This document shows, in pieces, positions 50,658 through 59,194 of a stretch of 64,000 nt of DNA. How positions within the stretch are numbered: the first letter of the stretch is position 1; every line of letters begins with the position of its first letter. A model generated the notes under the pieces. The model made no database searches. It was not told the DNA's origin and worked only from the letters and a program-made list of their open reading frames with translations. Location: positions 159,142-223,141 of the IMG/VR virus record IMGVR_UViG_3300024239_000013; one strand, 5' to 3'. The stretch is from a virus. The position numbers and the translations under genes are program-made.

Positions 50658-51272
50658 TTATTTTCGATTATTTTCATCTAATTCCAAATTTCTTTCAATC
50701 ATATCAATCATAGAATGTATTATTTTAATATGCAATTCCTGTATACGGTCAGCATATTGATTTGCTGGAGTTAATATAATATGATCTACAAACTCTCTAA
50801 AAAGGACTCTTATATCACTATTAGGACGATCTGATGTTAGTATAACAACCATCATTCCGCAATTTTTAGCGCTTACTGCTGCTCTAGTAATATTATCAGA
50901 ATTTCCGGACGTAGTTATACCGAAAAAAATATCTCCTGATTTTCCTATTGCTTCTATGTATCTTGAAAAAATCTGATCAAATCCATAGTCGTTACCCACA
51001 CAAGTTATGTGGCTAGGATCAGATATAGAAATGGCAGCTAGAGGTTTTCTATTTTCCCTCCATCTGCCAGATAGTTCTTCCGCAAAGTGCATGGCATCAG
51101 ACATAGATCCACCATTGCCTGCAGTTATTATTTTATTTCCGTTTTTAAGTGCTGTGATTATAGTATTAGCAGCCTCTTCTACCGAGTTTAGATACTCGTC
51201 GTTGTTAATGAAGTCATTTAAAATTTCAGAGGCCTGATTTAGATGTTCCTTCAAAATTCCCTTTAGTTTCAT
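50658..51272 (-). CDS. gmhA: Phosphoheptose isomerase (GmhA, SIS domain)
   Basis: GmhA converts sedoheptulose 7-phosphate to D-glycero-D-manno-heptose 7-phosphate, the first step to heptose in surface sugars. The 204-residue protein has the SIS motifs AGNGGSMSDAMHFAEELSGR and GITTSGNSDNIT, and the C-terminal ELHIKIIHSMIDMIE that includes the active-site His region. The start overlaps the end of the RuvC-like gene by 47 bases. No other heptose gene was seen. With the glycosyltransferases it may serve phage-directed sugar synthesis. Confidence 0.88.
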   Translation of the reverse strand: MKLKGILKEHLNQASEILNDFINNDEYLNSVEEAANTIITALKNGNKIITAGNGGSMSDAMHFAEELSGRWRENRKPLAAISISDPSHITCVGNDYGFDQIFSRYIEAIGKSGDIFFGITTSGNSDNITRAAVSAKNCGMMVVILTSDRPNSDIRVLFREFVDHIILTPANQYADRIQELHIKIIHSMIDMIERNLELDENNRK

Positions 51273-51933
51273 AAATTTCCTCTAATTCTTTCTTTAAATA
51301 TAAATTAATCCAAGTTGCATCCACAATATCATCTATTGGTTTATTCACCACCTTTTTAGGTGTTATCCACTCTTCTTTATTTTCCTTTAATATTCTACTA
51401 AAATCTTCTAAATTTGTTTCACTTTCTTCGAAATCACACAAAGCGTGATATAATTCATCTTTTTTTGCAGTACCTTTAACTGCATATTTTTTAATTGTAG
51501 TTGGAGAAAAAACATAAAATGAATCCTCACCAACTTCCGAAATTATTCTTTCTCTAAGTATTCCAGTAGCCATGGAAATATCAATTAAAGCATTCCCTTT
51601 AGAAGAAAAACTAAGTCCCTCAATAGCAACATAAAATCGGTCATGCCCCATTACACTAATTATAGAATCCCAAAGGGAATCTACTATTTCTAGAAAATGC
51701 ACAATTTTAGATCTTTCTCTTCCTGTATAATCCTCGGGGAGTTCTCTTTTTCCTATGAAATTGAGAATGAAATTATCATTTTGGTCTAATACAGAATAAG
51801 GTTTTTTCTTATTTTTTAAAAGTGATTCCGGAGATCTTTCAGATCTAGTGACAGATCCCCAGGTATATTTTCCATCTTTAAGACAACAAAATGCTGGAGA
51901 GTTTATAGAGAAGTCAATTCCGACTAAATTCAT
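51226..51933 (-). CDS. RuvC-like Holliday junction nuclease (RNase H fold)
   Basis: The 235-residue protein shows the four acidic positions of RuvC: Asp in VGIDFS, Glu in VAIEGLSFSSKGNALID, and the pair in PIDDIVDATWINLYL. YVFSPTTIKKYAVKGTAKKD resembles the RuvC region that contacts DNA. It probably resolves branched recombination intermediates; T4 uses the unrelated gp49. The order of motifs supports the call. The gene has a long overlap with gmhA. Confidence 0.75.
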   Translation of the reverse strand: MNLVGIDFSINSPAFCCLKDGKYTWGSVTRSERSPESLLKNKKKPYSVLDQNDNFILNFIGKRELPEDYTGRERSKIVHFLEIVDSLWDSIISVMGHDRFYVAIEGLSFSSKGNALIDISMATGILRERIISEVGEDSFYVFSPTTIKKYAVKGTAKKDELYHALCDFEESETNLEDFSRILKENKEEWITPKKVVNKPIDDIVDATWINLYLKKELEEIYETKGNFEGTSKSGL

Positions 51934-51951
51934 AAAAATTGGATTGGTTAA

Positions 51952-52182
51952 TTAGACACTAGTTTTTTGTCCAGTACTACCAGTGTAACCATAAACCTTT
52001 GATAGTTTTTCGAAACACTTTTTCATCTGTTCCTCAGATAAGCATTCTATTATATCATTCAGAACTCTTTGATCGTTACCTGATGCAGCAATCAAAAGAT
52101 TTTTCATGTGGTCTTTTTCACTATATAGCGGTTGACCGTATTTCATTTCATTTACTTTTTTTAAATCACTGAATGTCTTCAT
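51952..52182 (-). CDS. Hypothetical protein, 76 aa
   Basis: The product starts MKTFSDLKKVNEMKYGQPLY, a short F-containing opening that is a weak match to the head-targeting motif, and continues as a helical region with a Gly/Thr end (YGYTGSTGQKTSV). No family was recognised. It has a GATATATA box 23 bases upstream and heads a transcript that runs into the RuvC-like and gmhA genes. Confidence 0.55.
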   Translation of the reverse strand: MKTFSDLKKVNEMKYGQPLYSEKDHMKNLLIAASGNDQRVLNDIIECLSEEQMKKCFEKLSKVYGYTGSTGQKTSV

Positions 52183-52205
52183 TCTATTTGTTTTTTTATT
52201 TGTTC

Positions 52206-52213
52206 TATATATC
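52206..52213 (-). promoter_or_regulatory. Candidate GATATATA promoter box
   Basis: AGGATATATAGAACAAAT lies directly before the end of the structural gene at 52214 and 23 bases before the ATG at 52182. Confidence 0.4.
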
Positions 52214-52762
52214 CTATTTAACTTCTAAAACTATATCTATATAGTTACATTTAAATCCCACATTAAAGCTAGTTGGCTGAGGTGAATTTGATGTGTAAGT
52301 CAATTCAAGTTCAGAAAAAGAAGTTAACGTAACTTCCTGGAAAGTTATTGACGTAACAATATTACCCTCATTATCCATAATTCTTAGTGGTAAGTTTTGT
52401 ATAAATAGGTTAGGATTTTTAAAATCCATAAAATGTAAAATTGTATCTAGCATTATAAAATAGTTTATAAAACCGTCGACATTTTTAAATTGTATATTAA
52501 AATCTCGGCTAAAAAGATCTTGTATAGGTGTTCCACTTTTATAAGTTATTCTTTTACCTAGATTTCTAGTTTGTTCAACAGAATCTATAGTCATTGAAGG
52601 GAATCCGATAGATCTAATAGTACTATTCATGTAACTAGAAACATCATCGAAGGGAATCGGTTGTTTCTTTAAGTATGGCAAATATTTATCAGTAACAACA
52701 GAAGGGAAAAATCCCTTTGGAAATACAAAATAAAAACTATTTGATTTAGGATTTAATATCAT
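52214..52762 (-). CDS. Probable tail tube-like or baseplate protein
   Basis: The 182-residue beta-rich product has a SIGFPSMTIDSVEQTRNLGK segment and a C-terminal LTSFSELELTYTSNSPQPTS then NVGFKCNYIDI. This pattern is common in gp19-type tail tube and related baseplate proteins. No diagnostic residue is visible, so the assignment rests on general pattern and on the neighbouring structural genes. It is separated by 14 bases from the large Hint-ended structural gene. Confidence 0.4.
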   Translation of the reverse strand: MILNPKSNSFYFVFPKGFFPSVVTDKYLPYLKKQPIPFDDVSSYMNSTIRSIGFPSMTIDSVEQTRNLGKRITYKSGTPIQDLFSRDFNIQFKNVDGFINYFIMLDTILHFMDFKNPNLFIQNLPLRIMDNEGNIVTSITFQEVTLTSFSELELTYTSNSPQPTSFNVGFKCNYIDIVLEVK

Positions 52763-52776
52763 CTCTATTTATATTT

Positions 52777-55512
52777 TTATTCGGAGGTTAAAAATTCTAC
52801 AGCTTTTATATTATGAGAGATTAATCCTTCTACAACATAAGTGTGAGCTTCTTCTACCTCTATTTTAACAACTGGTCCTTCACCTATTCTTTCCTTATAT
52901 TCAAGAATAGCTAACCCGTCAACAGTTTGTATTCGATCGCCTATTTGGATATCTGATACTGTAACATATCTTCCATCTTCAACCAAGAATTTATGTGATT
53001 CTGATACCTTTATAATTTTTCCAGCTACAGAAATTGATAGTATAGGTTGATTTACTATTTCGAAATAAGAAACTCTATATGAATCCCATTTTCCTGTATT
53101 TTCATGGACTGTAAAAATATAATCACCAACTTTTAAATCTCCTGCGTTTATCCATTTATCATCACCCAATAGAATTTTCATATCTGGTGTTGGACATCCT
53201 CCGCCTCCGCTATTTCTTCCAGCGAGAGTGCTTAGTGAAGAAGGAGATAATAGACCGTTAGCTGCTTCTATGAATTGTTCTTTAGTCAGGTTCGGGTATT
53301 TTATATAACCTGCCTTTCCTGGGGTAAGAAAATAACCTATTACAGTTTGATCTTGCCATCCAGTAGCCTTGTATCCAGCTATTTCTGCACTTAATGCAGA
53401 TATTAGTTGACTTCCGGAAAGAGTAGAATTAGTATTACCAGAAGGTGTTCCTATACTAAATGTACCTGAAGTTGATGTTGCAGGTTGTATATTTTTAATA
53501 ACTGGGGAAGGAGCTGGTTGTTCGACTGATCCCACTATGTTACTTCCACTTCCTGAGGATTGAATAGGATTAGATGGTGTCTCTGTTACAACATCACTTT
53601 CACCTTGTTTTTTCCAATATCCCCAGTACATAACAGAATTAGAGTTATTTACAGGAGTTATTACATTAGAAGAAGGAATATTAACGTAATTATTTACCCC
53701 ATTAATAGACATCATATCATTTCTTCTATTAGATATTACAGTTTCTACTCTTTTTTCTATAATATTATTAGTTGTTCCAGGATCAACAGAAATAGTTTCT
53801 TTACTAATAACACTAGACTGTGCTGGATTAATTGATATTCCATTAGTTATAAAAAATCTTCTATCTGTAAGTTGTAATATTTTTGTAGAAATAGACTCAT
53901 CAAGTTTAAAAGCCAATTCACCATTTGATGGATTAGCTATATTTCTATCATCTAAAGCTGGGACCTGAATTTTATTCCCCGAAGGATCTATAAAAGAGAT
54001 ATTGAAGTTTCCAGAAGAACTTAAGTCTATTGCAACTGGATCTGAGGACGGTCCACTTTTAATAAATTTAAACTTATAATAGTTATCAAAAGGAGATATT
54101 GATATTGTCATTTTTCCGGTTCCGTAAGCAATACTTTGTTCTGCTCCGGTATTTACACTTAGACTATTATCAGAAAAAACTAAATTATTTACCGTAGAAG
54201 TAACATAATTCTGATTTATGAAAACGTTTGTGTACTTAACAATTTCCTTTGGCGCAATACTTCTTCCTCCTCCCATAGTTATACCTGCCTGAGAATAAAC
54301 TCTATTATAGATTTTTTGTATTTGTGGAGATGTATTTAATTTGATAGGAGTTATATTAGTTCCCCATTGTTTTGGATTGTTTGAAGTATATGTAGATATT
54401 CTAGTAACTCTGCTTTGATCCGAATTATTTATCAAGGACATGGTGTATCTTAAAATAAAACTTGAAGATACAGCAGCATTTCTAACAATCGGTCTGTAAT
54501 AGTTAGGTAAATCATATGCGCTTGTTTGTATTGACTGAAAGCTGGAGGTTTGAATAAAAGCAGATCCAATTTGCTCCAGGACTTCTATCTGATGACTTAT
54601 ATAATAAGAATTCCCTATAGAATTCTGAAATAATATAAAGTCTTCTATAAATCCTTCATTATCTGTAGCATAATATTCAAAAAATTGTCCCTTATCAGAC
54701 TCTTTTATCATTGAGCCAATATTAGAAAAAGGATCTTCTTGTTCCAGAGAAAGAGTAGCTATACTAGCACAGTTATATCTTTCATATCCATTAAAATCAA
54801 CAGTATTTTGAACTTGCCAAGCAGTCAATCGAATAGGTGCACTATAAACGAACCCATCACCACTTGAACTAGTTAAAGAAGCTAAAGTTTCTGGTTTAAA
54901 AGACTGAGAAGAAGCAAGATACTTATCATTCATGTCTTTTAAATTTGGAACCTTTATTTCGAAATATTTGTCATATATGTTAGCTCCTATTGTTACTGGA
55001 TTTGGATTTAGATAATATTCCTGCTCAGTACCTTTTTTTATTAATATTTGTGAAACGGTAACAAATTCTAGATTTTGATCTTGATACTCGATTGACAATA
55101 TTAGACCATCTATGTTATTTAGATTATAGCCTGCTCTTATATGGTATCTTACGCTATCATAAACAACTGAAAGATTATATGGGAAATTAATAGTCAAATC
55201 TGACGTATTGGTAAGTTCATCAGAATAATCATTAAAAGGAACTATTAAATTGGAGTCCAATGTAACGAAAGAACTTTCTCCTATTCTAACTACGTTATTT
55301 TCTGTGGTGTTATGCGTAGTTTCATAATCTGAATTTTTATTAAATATCTGGACACTATTACTTCTATATCCATTTATCAATTTATTATACCCCACAGTAA
55401 CGCCACCATTATTAACAAAATGCGTTTCTGGTGTTGGTTCATCAGCATACATATACTCCATTAATAAATATGGAGTTATTTGAACGAATTTAGATGTAGT
55501 AGTAAAATCCAT
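52777..55512 (-). CDS. Large structural protein with C-terminal Hint domain
   Basis: The 911-residue protein is beta-rich for the first 760 residues, with Ser, Thr and Asn repeats typical of tail fibre or baseplate proteins. From Cys773 it has an intein-like Hint domain: block A CPTPDMKILLGDDKW, block B KVSESHKF, and the end HTYVVEGLISHN with His900-Asn901, followed by IKAVEFLTSE. The +1 residue is Ile, so normal splicing is not expected. Cleavage or transfer to a nucleophile, as in bacterial intein-like and Hedgehog domains, is more likely. A Gly-rich stretch (NSGGGG) precedes Cys773. Confidence 0.8.
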   Translation of the reverse strand: MDFTTTSKFVQITPYLLMEYMYADEPTPETHFVNNGGVTVGYNKLINGYRSNSVQIFNKNSDYETTHNTTENNVVRIGESSFVTLDSNLIVPFNDYSDELTNTSDLTINFPYNLSVVYDSVRYHIRAGYNLNNIDGLILSIEYQDQNLEFVTVSQILIKKGTEQEYYLNPNPVTIGANIYDKYFEIKVPNLKDMNDKYLASSQSFKPETLASLTSSSGDGFVYSAPIRLTAWQVQNTVDFNGYERYNCASIATLSLEQEDPFSNIGSMIKESDKGQFFEYYATDNEGFIEDFILFQNSIGNSYYISHQIEVLEQIGSAFIQTSSFQSIQTSAYDLPNYYRPIVRNAAVSSSFILRYTMSLINNSDQSRVTRISTYTSNNPKQWGTNITPIKLNTSPQIQKIYNRVYSQAGITMGGGRSIAPKEIVKYTNVFINQNYVTSTVNNLVFSDNSLSVNTGAEQSIAYGTGKMTISISPFDNYYKFKFIKSGPSSDPVAIDLSSSGNFNISFIDPSGNKIQVPALDDRNIANPSNGELAFKLDESISTKILQLTDRRFFITNGISINPAQSSVISKETISVDPGTTNNIIEKRVETVISNRRNDMMSINGVNNYVNIPSSNVITPVNNSNSVMYWGYWKKQGESDVVTETPSNPIQSSGSGSNIVGSVEQPAPSPVIKNIQPATSTSGTFSIGTPSGNTNSTLSGSQLISALSAEIAGYKATGWQDQTVIGYFLTPGKAGYIKYPNLTKEQFIEAANGLLSPSSLSTLAGRNSGGGGCPTPDMKILLGDDKWINAGDLKVGDYIFTVHENTGKWDSYRVSYFEIVNQPILSISVAGKIIKVSESHKFLVEDGRYVTVSDIQIGDRIQTVDGLAILEYKERIGEGPVVKIEVEEAHTYVVEGLISHNIKAVEFLTSE

Positions 55513-55521
55513 TTTTATATT

Positions 55522-56370
55522 TTATTTTCCAAATTGTAAAAATCTTGGTGAATAGTGAACACCTACACCAATGTAAAATCCATTATCTATACCTTTAGAA
55601 TTCCCAATTATACCATATCCAAAATTTACACCAAATCCAAATTCTTTTCTAGCAGATTTTAGTGCCTTTCTGGTTTCTGGATTGTCGGTTATATCAAAAG
55701 AATTAATTTCATTAAATCTTAGGTTCGGATAGTCAGTTGTTATTCTAGTCATTATTCTTTTTGACTTAGGGTCCTGATATATTCCAGTAACGATATCTAT
55801 ATTTTGTTCTATGTTTAGTGACGTCCCTCTAGGTATTATGTTTGCTATATATTTTGTAGAATCTCTAGAGTCTCTTTTAAGATCTATCTGATAAGGAACT
55901 TTACCTGATATTTTTAATCTATTTTTTCCGGGGAGTGAAGGTTCATGAGTAAAAACAATAGATTCTGAACCATTAGGATCTTTTATTACTTCGGAAGGTA
56001 TATTAACGATACTATCCTTATATTTGGTTACAATCTGAACTACCGTTTTTGGAGTGGTTTTCTTTCCGTTAGATTTTAATTCAAGTCTCTTTATTAGATC
56101 AATTTGATCTTTTTCTAATTGTGAAACTTTTTTCTGATATGATGATTTCTCAACTATTATTTTTCCAATCTCTTCCTTGATTACTCTTACAGAATCTCTG
56201 GCTGCTAAGTAGTTATTATGTTCTAAAGAAACATCAGATTTAGTTGTTTTTATCATTTCACATTGTTTAAATACAAGAAAGATTAAAATAACTATTACCC
56301 CGGCTAAGAATAACTTATTGGTTAATATATTATAAACTCTATTCACAATTTCTTTATTTATATACTTCAT
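55522..56370 (-). CDS. Membrane-anchored protein with coiled coil
   Basis: The 282-residue product has one N-terminal hydrophobic segment (LFLAGVIVILIFLVF, residues 21-35), a coiled coil (EEIGKIIVEKSSYQKKVSQL), a beta-rich part and a Gly/Phe-rich end (FGFGVNFGYGIIG, GFYIGVGVHYSPRF). It resembles DUF6808-type proteins of Bacteroidetes phages. The membrane anchor with an extended periplasmic part could suit a spanin, but this is only a suggestion. It overlaps the 88-residue gene by 17 bases. Confidence 0.5.
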   Translation of the reverse strand: MKYINKEIVNRVYNILTNKLFLAGVIVILIFLVFKQCEMIKTTKSDVSLEHNNYLAARDSVRVIKEEIGKIIVEKSSYQKKVSQLEKDQIDLIKRLELKSNGKKTTPKTVVQIVTKYKDSIVNIPSEVIKDPNGSESIVFTHEPSLPGKNRLKISGKVPYQIDLKRDSRDSTKYIANIIPRGTSLNIEQNIDIVTGIYQDPKSKRIMTRITTDYPNLRFNEINSFDITDNPETRKALKSARKEFGFGVNFGYGIIGNSKGIDNGFYIGVGVHYSPRFLQFGK

Positions 56371-56620
56371 TTTCTATATCTTCTTTTTTCCAAACTAGAT
56401 TTATAGGATCTAGTGTTCCATGTCCATATTTTTTCTCCAATTCCAATATGTACATTCTTTCAGCTTCCCTACATTCTTCTAACATAAGAATGAGTTCTGC
56501 TGATCTTTCCTCCATATCTTTAATAGTTCTCTCGACACTTAAGATCTCTTTGTGTATGCCTACAAAATCCTTTGATAGGTTAAGCATATTTTCTCTTTCC
56601 TCTTTATTTAAATCTATCAT
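56354..56620 (-). CDS. Hypothetical coiled-coil protein, 88 aa
   Basis: The product is a single long amphipathic helix (KDMEERSAELILMLEECREA) with a short C-terminal tail (GTLDPINLVWKKEDIENE). No family was recognised. The end overlaps the start of the membrane-anchored protein gene, so the pair may act together. Confidence 0.5.
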   Translation of the reverse strand: MIDLNKEERENMLNLSKDFVGIHKEILSVERTIKDMEERSAELILMLEECREAERMYILELEKKYGHGTLDPINLVWKKEDIENEVYK

Positions 56621-56646
56621 ATTATATATATTTTTATTTTAAACTG

Positions 56647-59193
56647 TCAAAAACTATTATATCCATTATAATCAGGATCTAAATAATCTGGTGGTTTTAT
56701 ATTATGAGAAACTGCTCCTTCTAATACGTATGTGTGAGCATTCTCTACTTCTATTTTAACTACCTCCATCAAACCTATATTTTTCTTGGATTCTATATGG
56801 GATATACCATCTAAAGTTACTACTGAACTTCCTATATTAAGATCTATCAATGGTATATAATCACCCTCAGGGGTTAAGAATCTATGCATTTCAGATACTT
56901 TAATTTCTTTACCTCCGATAACAACCAAAATTACATCTTGGAATGCTCTTTGAGTATATTTTACTTTATAATAATCCCAAATATTAGTTATTTCATGAGG
57001 AGTATAAACTAAATCACCAATAACCAATTCACCAGCAGATTTCCATTTATCTTCTCCCATATAAATAAGCATATCAGGTGTAGGACAATATGGAATCTCT
57101 CTAGATGAACTAGATGAACTAGAGGTACCATCACCATTATAACTTGAAGATGCTGGCGATGACCCTCCTGAAGTTATAGGTTGACTAGAACCTATACTAT
57201 TAAGATTAGTCAAATCTACAAATCCTCCTATTCCATTGGATGCTTTATAAAAGAGTCTAGGATTAAGATTTGTCGTGTTTGCTATACCTAACCAATGTAA
57301 ATCAATATATTGACAAAATCTATTTGTATTTGTTGGATTTGTTGGAATTATTGGAGCTATAGTAGTAGTTGTCGTGGTCCCCCCTGTATACTGTTTAGCT
57401 TTAATATATATTACATTCTCGTTTGTGCCGATAAAAGTATATGATTTACTAGAGCTATAATTACTACCATTGTCTGGACACATAGACGTTTCTATTGCTA
57501 TCTGCTCACCATTGTTCCCTATAAACGTTACCACATCTCCAGACTTTAGGCCATAAATTCTTGTAAGAGTTTGACAAGATGACCAGCTAGTCGGTGGTAA
57601 AAAATTAAATGGTCCCCCATTTATACTATATTTTAATAATGTCGAGGATCCGTCTGTTGCTGAATTAATTAAAATGATTCCACTTGGAAAAATTGTAGAT
57701 GTTAAATCTAAATAACTTAGGATATTATTTGAAGTCAATCCTCCTGATCCGTAACTAGTATAATTAAAAACTAGTCCCTGAATATATCTTGAATTTGGGT
57801 TAGAATCTAAATTATTAAGCAATATCCTATATGTATTACTTTTTCCCGTACTATAAACAGGATCAAAAACATTTAAGTATGACGAAGGTATTCTAAGATA
57901 TATTCCTGATTGATTCCCCGATGTATAAAAAGTTGGTGTAATAACTATAACATTAGAATTCCATAATGAAACGTCACTTAAATCAAAAACATTATTTAAA
58001 ACTGTAGATCCTAAAGTATTAGAAGGATATTTTGCAACAGAGGAAACAGAACTTGTATTTTTAGTGACGTATGATGCTTTCTTAACATGATAAGAAAAAG
58101 GTCCTCCTGTTCCTCCTGTAGCTCCTCCAGTAGATCCAAATATCGTCTGAGCATGTTTCCCACTATCTACGGTACCCGATGGTTTACCCGATAAAATAGG
58201 ATTTCCTGTAAGATCATCTATTCTAAAAGAATCGTCTGCTGAAGATGTAGTTGCTATAACTATTCCGGAGTTTAAACCCCCTGATTGTGGAACGTCATTC
58301 ATCACATAACTTCCGGTTTCAGAGTATATCACAGTTGGATCAGAGTGAACTAGATAAAGAGAAGATAATAGTAGATTTTTTGAAGTAACTCCAAAGATAC
58401 CTCCACTTCCTATGGTTACATTAGAAGAAAGATAAAAATTACCATCACCTTTAATAACAAAATCTGAAGAATTCGAGCTAAAATTATTACCGAATAATAT
58501 ATTTCTAGCAGCTCCCGAATCTATGGATAATATTAAATTTGATTTTATTTCAAGATTTCCGGAAGATTTATAAATTAAATTTCTATTACTTCCTATGTTT
58601 TCCCAATAAAATGAAGGAATTCCATTAGAAGTAGAAGAAGATTTAGAAAAACTTAATATCGGATAACTCGTTTGATCTTTTGTTGCTATTACCAATTTGG
58701 ATTTATTCGGATTTGAATAAGAAGGATCTATTGATCCATCGCTTAAAACTAAACTTGTTTTTTCTAAATCCCCATTATTTTTTAAACCGATAACATACTT
58801 ATCAGTTGATGAAGCAGGTCCTTGTATCCAAGAATAATTAGAAAAGTATGAAGAACTGAAAAAAGAATACCCTGAATATATCCAATCTCCATTAGAATCT
58901 AAAAAGTTAACAGATCCCTCGCCGGTTGAATTGTCGATCCAAATATCATATTCACGGGATAATCCAATTTCTGGGGTTGAAGATTGTTTAAAGAAAATTG
59001 TACCTCTATCTCCAGTTACTCCACTTTCTCCCTTATATCCAGCAGGACCGGGTAACCCGGTAGCACCTCTAGGACCTTGGTGTCCATCAGGACCTACAGA
59101 AAAAGACAATATTTGGTTGAAATTATAGTTTATTTTATCTACTATTTCCTTCCTATCGTCTCCCTTAAAAATATATTTAGTATTAAATTTCAT
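56647..59193 (-). CDS. Collagen-like fibre protein with C-terminal Hint domain
   Basis: This 848-residue protein begins like its two neighbours: DRKEIVDKINYNFNQIL, a Gly-x-y collagen-like stretch of about 30 residues (GPDGHQGPRGATGLPGPAGY and more), then EYDIWIDNSTGEGSV with a W-x-x-x-G-Y-S end. A long beta-rich region follows. The last 146 residues are a Hint domain: CPTPDMLIYMGEDKW from Cys703, KVSEMHRF, and HTYVLEGAVSHN ending at His830-Asn831, followed by IKPPDYLD. The +1 residue is again not Cys, Ser or Thr. It is probably a tail fibre or head decoration fibre. It resembles the 52777-55512 Hint domain closely. Confidence 0.82.
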   Translation of the reverse strand: MKFNTKYIFKGDDRKEIVDKINYNFNQILSFSVGPDGHQGPRGATGLPGPAGYKGESGVTGDRGTIFFKQSSTPEIGLSREYDIWIDNSTGEGSVNFLDSNGDWIYSGYSFFSSSYFSNYSWIQGPASSTDKYVIGLKNNGDLEKTSLVLSDGSIDPSYSNPNKSKLVIATKDQTSYPILSFSKSSSTSNGIPSFYWENIGSNRNLIYKSSGNLEIKSNLILSIDSGAARNILFGNNFSSNSSDFVIKGDGNFYLSSNVTIGSGGIFGVTSKNLLLSSLYLVHSDPTVIYSETGSYVMNDVPQSGGLNSGIVIATTSSADDSFRIDDLTGNPILSGKPSGTVDSGKHAQTIFGSTGGATGGTGGPFSYHVKKASYVTKNTSSVSSVAKYPSNTLGSTVLNNVFDLSDVSLWNSNVIVITPTFYTSGNQSGIYLRIPSSYLNVFDPVYSTGKSNTYRILLNNLDSNPNSRYIQGLVFNYTSYGSGGLTSNNILSYLDLTSTIFPSGIILINSATDGSSTLLKYSINGGPFNFLPPTSWSSCQTLTRIYGLKSGDVVTFIGNNGEQIAIETSMCPDNGSNYSSSKSYTFIGTNENVIYIKAKQYTGGTTTTTTIAPIIPTNPTNTNRFCQYIDLHWLGIANTTNLNPRLFYKASNGIGGFVDLTNLNSIGSSQPITSGGSSPASSSYNGDGTSSSSSSSREIPYCPTPDMLIYMGEDKWKSAGELVIGDLVYTPHEITNIWDYYKVKYTQRAFQDVILVVIGGKEIKVSEMHRFLTPEGDYIPLIDLNIGSSVVTLDGISHIESKKNIGLMEVVKIEVENAHTYVLEGAVSHNIKPPDYLDPDYNGYNSF

Positions 59194-59194
59194 A

